56,425 nt of DNA, taken from contig CAJQQH010000003.1 in NCBI GenBank assembly GCA_905480405.1, positions 1-56,425 of the forward strand, read 5' to 3'. This document shows, piece by piece, positions 48,686-56,425 of this stretch (position 1 is its first letter; each line of letters begins with the position of its first letter). This stretch comes from an uncultured Polaribacter sp. (lineage in GTDB: Bacteria > Bacteroidota > Bacteroidia > Flavobacteriales > Flavobacteriaceae). A model generated the notes under the pieces. The model was given only the letters and a program-made list of their open reading frames with translations. It did not search any database and was not told the origin of the DNA. A program made the translations under genes and the position numbers.

Positions 48686-49582
48686 ATGAAAAAATTACAA
48701 TTATCAATTAAAACATTGCTAGTTACAGCTGTATTATTTATTTCTTGTTCAGAAAATGAACCAGACATAGAAGAAATCTGTACTTCAGAAAATTATACTG
48801 TCAATTTTGATAGATATGTTGATGAAACAGTAAGAACTCCAACAAACATTGGTCAAATAGGTAAAACAACAGCGTTTTCTTATAATGAATATAATCTTTT
48901 AAGTAGCATTTATAACTATAATATAGACAATCAAAACATAAACGATGTTCTTTATAAATGTAACAACAATGTAAGCTCTATGTTTACAAATGTTTACACA
49001 TATAATTCAGAAAATAAATTAATTACTTCTATTACAGCCACAAACCCTAGTGCTTCTTATAATTTAATTTACAATGAAAACACTGTAGAGGCTGAAGGTG
49101 TTCTTGAGTCGAATATGTATAATGGTATTACTTTAGAATTGAATTCAAATGGTCTAGTAAATAAAATTTTACGTTCAAACAATTATTCGGTTTTAGAATA
49201 CGATGCTAATCTTAATTTAATAAAAACTACAGACTTTGATTTAAATAATACTCTATTAAATACAATAGATATAGAATACGATCAAAATCCAAATTCGTTT
49301 TATGGACAATTAACCTCTGTTTATTTGGATAGAATTTTAAGGTATTTTAATGAATCTACAGAAGACGGATTCATGGAACTAGCATTTGATACATCTTTAG
49401 AATCTAATTTCCCATATTTTAAAAATAATATTTTAAAAATTTACAGAACGACAGGGAATTCATCATTTAAAGAAGAAATTTTAAAAAGAGAATTTACTTA
49501 TGACAACCAAAACTATCCTATAGAATTTGAATTTATAACAGTTGGTTATCATGATAGTACAGTTACAATAACATACAAATAA
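48686..49582 (+). CDS. hypothetical lipoprotein
   Basis: MKKLQLSIKTLLVTAVLFISCSENE lipobox; repeat-like YNEYNLLSSIYNY segments. Confidence 0.75.
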   Translation: MKKLQLSIKTLLVTAVLFISCSENEPDIEEICTSENYTVNFDRYVDETVRTPTNIGQIGKTTAFSYNEYNLLSSIYNYNIDNQNINDVLYKCNNNVSSMFTNVYTYNSENKLITSITATNPSASYNLIYNENTVEAEGVLESNMYNGITLELNSNGLVNKILRSNNYSVLEYDANLNLIKTTDFDLNNTLLNTIDIEYDQNPNSFYGQLTSVYLDRILRYFNESTEDGFMELAFDTSLESNFPYFKNNILKIYRTTGNSSFKEEILKREFTYDNQNYPIEFEFITVGYHDSTVTITYK

Positions 49583-49593
49583 TACTAATTAAT

Positions 49594-50430
49594 ATGAAAA
49601 AATTACAATTAACAATCAAAGTATTACTATTAACATCTATATTATTTGTTTCTTGCTCAAAAGATACAGAAATTGAAATACCGTTACCTGGAAACGAATT
49701 TGTGGAAATACCAGATATTGAATTCGAAAAAGAATTAATTAGAGTTGGTATAGATTCAGATGGAGAAATCAATCAAAAATTATTAAAAACCGATGCTGAA
49801 AAAGTTACAAAATTATCACTCTATAATACTGATATAAATACTTTAAAAGGTATTGAAGCATTTGTGAATTTAAAAAATCTAGATGCCGAAGCAAATAAAT
49901 TAACATCAATCGATTTAAGTAATAATGTATTGTTAGACACCATTCATTTAGGGTTTAATAACTTAACCACTATTAAAGGTTTAAATAATGCATTAAACTT
50001 AAAGTGGTTGAGTTTAAGTGGAAACCTGTTTACAGAGTTTACAATAGAAAACCCAAGTATTGAAAGCATATTAATGAGTCATAACGAGTTAACATCTTTT
50101 AATGTAAACCAATGCCCAAAATTAACTGGAGTATTATTGCACATAAACAAGCTAGAAGCTTTAGATTTTAGTAATAATCCTTTACTTGAAACCTTAATTT
50201 TTTCAGATAATAAAGTAAAAACAATAGATTTAGACAACAATGTTAATTTAGAATATATTTATTGTTCAAGTAATTTATTTACAAGCTTTGATGTAAGTAA
50301 ACTTAACAAACTAGTAGACTTAAGAGTTGACAGAAACCCAACTTTAACATGTATAAAAATTGCTGAAGATCAAGAAATTTTAACTTTAAGTTTATCAGAT
50401 TACCAGGAAACAAATATTAATTGTAATTAA
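49594..50430 (+). CDS. leucine-rich repeat lipoprotein
   Basis: 278 aa; lipobox LFVSC; LRRs such as LKNLDAEANKLTSIDLSNNVLLDTIHLGFNNLT. Confidence 0.85.
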   Translation: MKKLQLTIKVLLLTSILFVSCSKDTEIEIPLPGNEFVEIPDIEFEKELIRVGIDSDGEINQKLLKTDAEKVTKLSLYNTDINTLKGIEAFVNLKNLDAEANKLTSIDLSNNVLLDTIHLGFNNLTTIKGLNNALNLKWLSLSGNLFTEFTIENPSIESILMSHNELTSFNVNQCPKLTGVLLHINKLEALDFSNNPLLETLIFSDNKVKTIDLDNNVNLEYIYCSSNLFTSFDVSKLNKLVDLRVDRNPTLTCIKIAEDQEILTLSLSDYQETNINCN

Positions 50431-50454
50431 TATTTGAGTAAAATACCTATCTTT

Positions 50455-50490
50455 AAAACCCATTTTTATAAAAAAAATGGGTTTTTTCTT
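50455..50490 (+). terminator. intrinsic terminator
   Basis: AAAACCCATTTTT ... AAAAATGGGTTTTTT hairpin with T-tract. Confidence 0.8.
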
Positions 50491-50493
50491 TTA

Positions 50494-50522
50494 CACGTTT
50501 ATCCTCAAATTATGTCGCTTGT
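50494..50522 (+). promoter_or_regulatory. candidate LytTR repeat pair upstream of kinase/regulator operon
   Basis: CACGTTTAT-N11-GTCGCTTGT, collinear with 53612-53640. Confidence 0.45.
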
Positions 50523-50571
50523 GTACTTTTTCTTTCGATTTTAAAAAGTATTTCGTTGCTTTGTTGTAGAT

Positions 50572-51660
50572 ATGATTCAAAAAATAAATACACAAAATAA
50601 AAGAAGTACTTTTCCACTATATTGGAAATGTCAACTTTCTGGTTGGAGCTTAGTTTCTATTTATTGGGCGTACACAGTTTATACGAGAGATAATTATGGT
50701 GTATGGTATACATTTTTAAATTATGTTTTGGATGCATCCATAGGAATATTTCTAACGCACATGTATAGAGAACTTGCTTTAAAGGCAGGTTGGAAACAAT
50801 TATCAATTAAAAAACTTTTAATTCGTATTGTTCCTATAATATTTATTTTTGCTGTTTTATACACTCTTATTAATAATTTAAAATGGCATTTCTTCTGGAC
50901 AATACTTATTGGTGAAGAAAAAAATATTTTAGAATCTCTAGCCTTTTGGGATCCGATATTTATTACAGGCTTGCGTTTAATGTCTATTTGGATATTGGCA
51001 TATCATTTATATCATTATTATCAGAAAGAAGTAGTTACAGCAAAAGAAAATGCTCAATTAACTATCATAGCAAAACAAGCACAATTAGATAATTTATCAG
51101 CACAATTAAATCCACATTTTTTATTTAACTCCTTAAACTCAATTAAATCTTTAGTAATTGAAAATCCAGATACAGCAAGGAGATCTATCGATTTACTGTC
51201 TGATTTATTACGGTCGTCTTTGTACGAAAAAGACAAAGATTTCATCTCTATTAAAGAAGAGTTATCTTTAGTAAAAGATTATATCGAATTAGAAAAAATG
51301 CGTTTCGAAGAGCGTTTACAATTAGATATATCGATTGATAAAACGTTGAACAAATTCAAAATTCCAACATTAAGTATTCAATTATTGGTTGAAAATGCCA
51401 TTAAACACGGAATCGATTTAATTGTTAAAGGAGGAATTATTAACCTTACTATTAAAAAAGAACACAATCTTGTAGAAATTATAGTTGTAAATCCAGGAAA
51501 GATAAAAAGTAAAAAAACAACAGGATTAGGCATAAAAAATTTACAAGAACGATTAGCTATTCAATATAAAAACAAAGCAACTTTTAGTTTATTAGCGTTA
51601 AATACTAATGAAGTTGAAGCAAAAATAATTATACCATTTACAGCTGATGAAAACATTTAA
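50572..51660 (+). CDS. LytS/YehU-type sensor histidine kinase (pair C)
   Basis: 362 aa; AQLNPHFLFNSLNSIKSL, LVENAIKHGID, GLGIKNLQERL. Confidence 0.92.
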   Translation: MIQKINTQNKRSTFPLYWKCQLSGWSLVSIYWAYTVYTRDNYGVWYTFLNYVLDASIGIFLTHMYRELALKAGWKQLSIKKLLIRIVPIIFIFAVLYTLINNLKWHFFWTILIGEEKNILESLAFWDPIFITGLRLMSIWILAYHLYHYYQKEVVTAKENAQLTIIAKQAQLDNLSAQLNPHFLFNSLNSIKSLVIENPDTARRSIDLLSDLLRSSLYEKDKDFISIKEELSLVKDYIELEKMRFEERLQLDISIDKTLNKFKIPTLSIQLLVENAIKHGIDLIVKGGIINLTIKKEHNLVEIIVVNPGKIKSKKTTGLGIKNLQERLAIQYKNKATFSLLALNTNEVEAKIIIPFTADENI

Positions 51661-52370
51661 AACCATCATTATTGATGATGAACGTTTGGCTAGAGAAGAA
51701 GTAAAACGTGCATTAAAAAGTTACCCAGAGTTTGAAATAGTTGGTGAAGCCAATAATGTAGATGCTGCTTTAAGTTTAATTGACGAACTAAACCCAGATA
51801 TTCTTTTTTTAGACATTCATATGCCAGAAAAATCTGGTTTTGATTTATTAGAAGAATTAACAACTGTACCAGAAGTTGTTTTTACAACAGCTTACGATCA
51901 ATATGCTGTAAAAGCTTTTGAGTTAAACGCTTTAGATTATTTAGTAAAACCATTAAGAGATGAACGTTTTTCTAAAACTATAGAAAAAGTAAAAGTAGAA
52001 TTGGCAAAAAAAGAAGAAATAAAAGTTGATGTTTTGCCAATGCATCGTAAAATATTTATCAAAGATGGAGAGAAATGTTTTTTTATTCCTTTATCAGAAA
52101 TTTATTTTATTGAATCTATTGGCAATTATGTTCGCTTATATTTTGGTAGTGAAAAAGCAATGATAAAACGTTCTTTAAAATTATTAGAAGAAAAATTAGA
52201 TGCCACTGTTTTTTTTTAGAATAAACAGAAGTCAAATTATAAATACACACTTTATTAAAGAAATTCACCCATATTTTAATAACAAACTTCAAATTAAATT
52301 AATAACCGGCGAAAAGTTGGAAGCTTCAAGTAGACAATCTATAAAGTTTAAAAACTGGAATAGCCTTTAA
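51647..52370 (+). pseudogene. LytTR response regulator with single-base frameshift in a T9 run
   Basis: Frame 1 ends ...LEEKLDATVFF* at 52219; dropping one T from 52209-52217 continues as FRINRSQIINTHFIKEIHPYFNNKLQIKLITGEKLEASSRQSIKFKNWNSL* to 52370. Confidence 0.85.
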
Positions 52371-52381
52371 ATTCAAAAAAA

Positions 52382-53560
52382 ATGACTCAAAAAAATTATG
52401 TAACAAAAATGCTTATCGTGTTTTTGATGTTCTTGCAATACACAGTAGTTTCGCAAAATGCAACTTCTTATTCAATAGGAAAAACCTATAAAATTAAGTC
52501 CAAAGTTTTAAATGAAGAACGTACTTATATTCTTGAATTACCTAGTTCTTATAAAACAGGTGAAACCAAGTATCCTATTTTAGTTTTATTAGATGGTGAA
52601 ATGAGCTATCACTCTCATTCGGGAATACTAAACCATATGACACAAGGACGTCAAATTCCTGAAATGATTATTGTTGCCATTACAAATGTGGATAGAAACA
52701 GAGATTATACACCAACAAAATATTTAACTAATTTAAATGGATCTAGTGCTGTAGAAAATCATAAAACTACAGGAGGTAGCGCAAAATTTCTAGAATTTAT
52801 TGAACAAGAATTATTACCTAAAGTTGAAAAAAAGTACAGAACCAATGGGTTTAAAACTTTAGTTGGGATTTCACATGGTGGTTTGCTTGTAGGATCTGCG
52901 TTTTTATCAAAAGAAACTACATTTAATGGGTTTGTTTCTATGGACCCAAGTTTTTGGTGGGACAATCAACAGGTAGTGAGACAATTAGAGAAAACGGATT
53001 TGAATCAAATAAAAAACAAAAGATTTTATTTATCTACTGCAGATAAATTTGAAAATTTTGATAAAATTCCACATGTGTTTACTGCAAACATTAATAGCCA
53101 TGAAAAATTTAATACAACCTTAAAAAACAAGGGGTTTTCACCATCAAATATTGCTCTAGAATATTTTAAAGAAGAAAACCATTGGACAGTTGCTCTAATG
53201 AGTTTGTATCATGGAATGCAATTCATCTACAAAGGTCTTAAAATGAAAAATATGAATAGTAGTTCTATTGATGAAATTGAACTTTATTATAAAAACAATT
53301 ATAATGGAAGTTTTTTACCTCCAGAAAACGATATAAATTCTTTAGGCTATAGCTTTTTAATTAATAACCCAAAGAAAGCATTAACGTACTTTAAATTAAA
53401 TGTGAAAAATCACCCAAAATCATCTAATGCTTTTGATAGTTTAGGAGAAGTATATTTTAATTTAGATGATAAGGTGAATGCTTTAAAAAGCTATAAAAAG
53501 TCTTTTGATTTAGACCCGAATAATAAAAATGCCTTAAAAATGATAAACAAATTAAACTAA
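52382..53560 (+). CDS. secreted esterase (esterase D/enterochelin-esterase-like) with C-terminal TPR
   Basis: 392 aa; YPILVLLDGEMSYHSHSG, LVGISHGGLLVGS, ENHWTVALMSLYHG; TPR LGEVYFNLDDKVNALKSYKKSFDLDPNN. Confidence 0.88.
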   Translation: MTQKNYVTKMLIVFLMFLQYTVVSQNATSYSIGKTYKIKSKVLNEERTYILELPSSYKTGETKYPILVLLDGEMSYHSHSGILNHMTQGRQIPEMIIVAITNVDRNRDYTPTKYLTNLNGSSAVENHKTTGGSAKFLEFIEQELLPKVEKKYRTNGFKTLVGISHGGLLVGSAFLSKETTFNGFVSMDPSFWWDNQQVVRQLEKTDLNQIKNKRFYLSTADKFENFDKIPHVFTANINSHEKFNTTLKNKGFSPSNIALEYFKEENHWTVALMSLYHGMQFIYKGLKMKNMNSSSIDEIELYYKNNYNGSFLPPENDINSLGYSFLINNPKKALTYFKLNVKNHPKSSNAFDSLGEVYFNLDDKVNALKSYKKSFDLDPNNKNALKMINKLN

Positions 53561-53611
53561 CTGTATTTCAAGTGAATACAATTAGTTTTGCTTTTCAAAA
53601 CTTAATATTTT

Positions 53612-53640
53612 AACGTTTGTAAGCGTATTTCTACGTTGCT
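53612..53640 (+). promoter_or_regulatory. candidate LytTR repeat pair
   Basis: AACGTTTGT-N11-TACGTTGCT; first repeat 62 bp before -7-like TTTCTTTG at 53674. Confidence 0.5.
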
Positions 53641-53710
53641 GTACTTTCTCTTTTAATCTCTTTATACAATTCATTTCTTTGTACTATAAATGAATAAAAA
53701 CGAAAATATT

Positions 53711-54331
53711 ATGACACATTTTAAAAATAAATTATCCTTTTCAAAAGTATTATTTTTCTTAACAGTACTAATAATGAGTTCTTGCTTTAAAAAGTATGAA
53801 AAGATAACTAATCAGCCAAAATTAAAGGATTATTCAGTTGGCGAAAATTGGGTTTGGAAGTATAAAGGTGTAACTGATAAAGGAGAGGTTCGTTCTGATG
53901 GAGAAGATGCTAGAAGAATAGTTAGTATTGATGGTGTTTTATCAATTTTGGTAGGAAAAGATACAGTTTCAGTTTCTGACCTTGTAAAACCAGAGGTAAG
54001 TGAAACACCAAGATATAAATGGCCTTTAGAAGTTGGTAAGAAATGGAAGTATGAGAAAAACTGGACAAGTCAAGATGGTACAACAGGAAAACAAAGTCAA
54101 GAAGCTGAAGTTTTATCTTTTAAAGAAGAAACTGTAGGAGCTGGTACATTTATGGCTTACACAATCCAATACTTAGGTAAAACTACAAATTCTAGAGGTT
54201 ATAACGCAAGAACCGATGAGGTTTGGTTATATGCTCCAAAAGTTAAAAATTTTATTAAATTAACGCAAACTCAAGATGATTTTGTTTACAATGAAGAGTT
54301 AATAAAGTATTCAAATCCGAATAAAAAATAA
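53711..54331 (+). CDS. hypothetical lipoprotein
   Basis: MTHFKNKLSFSKVLFFLTVLIMSSCFKKYEK lipobox; soluble domain ...WPLEVGKKWKYEKNWTSQDG. Confidence 0.75.
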   Translation: MTHFKNKLSFSKVLFFLTVLIMSSCFKKYEKITNQPKLKDYSVGENWVWKYKGVTDKGEVRSDGEDARRIVSIDGVLSILVGKDTVSVSDLVKPEVSETPRYKWPLEVGKKWKYEKNWTSQDGTTGKQSQEAEVLSFKEETVGAGTFMAYTIQYLGKTTNSRGYNARTDEVWLYAPKVKNFIKLTQTQDDFVYNEELIKYSNPNKK

Positions 54332-54364
54332 CATTGTTTGCTAACAACTCTTAATAAAAAAACA

Positions 54365-56425
54365 ATGAAAAAATCAATATTTTTATTTGCGCTCTTAGTT
54401 AATAATATTTATTCTTTTGGGCAAGAACTACCCTTTAAGAAGGCGGATTTATCAAATGCTGTAGCACTTGAAAATCAAATGCAACAGTTGGCCGCATTAT
54501 GTGATACTCAAAATTTATCTGAATTAGACTTATTTAAGTTTCAGTTAATTAAAGAAAACTACACAGATGCATTAAGTACTATAAAAAAAAGAATAAAAGA
54601 TACTCCAAAAGAAGAGCGTGTTTATTTAGACCTATATCTGCAATACGTAGAAGCTAAATTAGCTAAGAATTTTATAAAAACATTTAAAAATTCTTATAAA
54701 AACTACTTAATTAAATCGGATGATATCTTTGTTATTAATTTAGATAAAACATTAATTCTTAGAGATGGTACGGATTATTTTATTTCTAATTTCAAAAATA
54801 TTTATAATAATATTAAATCTAACAAAATTTCTAATGCTACTGCTCAAAACTTAATCAAAAAATATTTTTTGAATAAAGTATATGCTGCAACTAGAGACAT
54901 TTTCTTTGAGGAAATAAAACAAGACCACAAACGAAGATATAGTATAAATGACAGTATTGTAATTTCGATGAAAGATGGTGCAGAAGTTTCAATTGTAGTT
55001 GTAAAACGAAAAGGAACTTTATCAACAAAAAAAGCCGCAATATTAGCATCGTCAATTTACACAGGAACAAATGAGCCTTCTGCAATGTTAGCAGCATCCA
55101 AAGGATATATTGGAGTTATTGCGAACACAAGAGGAAAAAGGTTGAGTAAAAGTGAAATAAAGCCTCTTGAATATGAACATACAGATGTGTATGAAGTTAT
55201 TGATTGGATAAGTAAACAAACTTGGTCTAATAAAAAAGTAGCAATGGTTGGCGGAAGTTATAATGGGTTTACACAATGGGCTTCGATGAAACACAAAGTA
55301 CATCCTGCATTAAAAACAATTGTTCCAATGGTGGCAGTTGCTCCTGGAATTGATTATCCGATGGAAAATAATATTCTGCACAATTATTCGTATTCATGGA
55401 ATTTTTATGTAACCAATAATAAATTTTTAGATTTTAAAGCCTCAAATGACTATAATCGTTGGAATACTTTAAAAAACACTTGGTACAAAACAGGAGTTGC
55501 ATTTAACAAACTAGATAGTTTAGATGGTAAAGTAAATAAATTATGGAATACTTATATGAGGCATCCTAGTTATGATAATTTTTGGAAAAAAATGATCCCA
55601 TATAAACAAGAGTTTTCAAAAATCGACATTCCTGTTTTAACTATTACGGGTTATTATGATGACTCACAAAGAGGTGCAATGTATTATTACAATCAGCATC
55701 ATAAATATGCAAAAAATCCAAACCATTATTTAGTAGTTGGACCTTATGATCATTGGACGGCACAAACGAAGCCAGTAGAAAATTTTAGAAATTATAAATT
55801 AGACAAATCTGCTTTGATAAATATTGATGAAGATCTTATTTATCAATGGTTTGATTACATTTTAAAAGGTAAAAACAAGCCAAGTATTTTAAAAGACAAA
55901 GTAAACTTTCAAGTAATGGATACTGATACTTGGATGCATAAACCAAGTTTATCTGCAATGACAAATGATACTTTAAAGTTTCATTTAAACGCAACCAAAA
56001 AAGATAGTTTTTTCTCTTTAAAATCGAAAGCTACTTCTTCTAAAATTGACTTGATTGTAGATTTTAAAGATAGAAAGACTATGAATAATACAGATTATTA
56101 TCCTTGGCCTTTAGAAAAAGACAACATTAACTTAAAAGATGGATTAATTTTTAAATCTGAAGCCATAAAAGATGATGTAATTATGAACGGCTCATTTTTA
56201 GGAAACCTAGAATTTATTGTCAATAAAAAAGATGTAGACTATTCTGTTACAGTTTATCAATTAACTCCAGAAAACAAATATTTTCACTTAAGTTATTATA
56301 TTGGTAGAGCTAGTTTTGCTAAAGATAGAGAGCATAGAAATTTATTGGTTCCAAATGAAAAAACGAGTATTTCTTTTGATAACTCTAAGTTAGTCAGTAA
56401 AAAAATACAAAAAGGTAGCAAGATT
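54365..56425 (+). CDS. CocE/NonD family hydrolase (X-Pro dipeptidyl-peptidase type), truncated by window end
   Basis: Open frame to the window edge (absent from ORF track); signal peptide MKKSIFLFALLVNNIYSFGQ; KKVAMVGGSYNGFTQWASMKHKVHPALKTIVPM, VLTITGYYDD, VVGPYDHW. Confidence 0.9.
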   Translation, partial: MKKSIFLFALLVNNIYSFGQELPFKKADLSNAVALENQMQQLAALCDTQNLSELDLFKFQLIKENYTDALSTIKKRIKDTPKEERVYLDLYLQYVEAKLAKNFIKTFKNSYKNYLIKSDDIFVINLDKTLILRDGTDYFISNFKNIYNNIKSNKISNATAQNLIKKYFLNKVYAATRDIFFEEIKQDHKRRYSINDSIVISMKDGAEVSIVVVKRKGTLSTKKAAILASSIYTGTNEPSAMLAASKGYIGVIANTRGKRLSKSEIKPLEYEHTDVYEVIDWISKQTWSNKKVAMVGGSYNGFTQWASMKHKVHPALKTIVPMVAVAPGIDYPMENNILHNYSYSWNFYVTNNKFLDFKASNDYNRWNTLKNTWYKTGVAFNKLDSLDGKVNKLWNTYMRHPSYDNFWKKMIPYKQEFSKIDIPVLTITGYYDDSQRGAMYYYNQHHKYAKNPNHYLVVGPYDHWTAQTKPVENFRNYKLDKSALINIDEDLIYQWFDYILKGKNKPSILKDKVNFQVMDTDTWMHKPSLSAMTNDTLKFHLNATKKDSFFSLKSKATSSKIDLIVDFKDRKTMNNTDYYPWPLEKDNINLKDGLIFKSEAIKDDVIMNGSFLGNLEFIVNKKDVDYSVTVYQLTPENKYFHLSYYIGRASFAKDREHRNLLVPNEKTSISFDNSKLVSKKIQKGSKI

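Overview
AT-rich Bacteroidota (Flavobacteriaceae-like) chromosomal window, read by eye from the sequence and the ORF track. It has three parts. (1) 0.5-11.1 kb: conserved housekeeping block on both strands (alpha/beta hydrolase, pdxJ, CBS protein, nadK, DUF6089-like barrel, uppS, bamA, two OmpH/Skp-like chaperones, murI, PorP/SprF). (2) 11.2-23.2 kb: complete cbb3 oxidase locus (TauE/SafE, FixH, CcoG, CcoP, CcoQ-like, fused CcoN/O, CcoS, HemN, CcoI P-type ATPase) with a Crp/Fnr regulator. Two TGAT-N4-GTCA palindromes sit exactly 33 bp from predicted -7 boxes. (3) 23.1-56.4 kb: accessory region rich in hydrolases and signalling. It holds two paralogous ABC exporter cassettes whose permease is fused to an M1-family metallopeptidase. 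Three LytS-type kinase/LytTR regulator pairs are present (one regulator frameshifted), plus a fourth truncated LytTR regulator. Also present are beta-lactamase-fold serine hydrolases, a class D beta-lactamase, a Vat/CatB-type acetyltransferase, an accessory methionine aminopeptidase, an S41 peptidase, alpha/beta hydrolases and a CocE-type hydrolase cut off by the window end. GTT-centred direct repeats with 20-21 bp period, at a fixed distance upstream of -7-like boxes, precede four of these transcription units. They suggest one LytTR regulon linking an ABC-M1 exporter to secreted or lipoprotein hydrolases. No tRNA, rRNA, CRISPR array or transposase was recognised.
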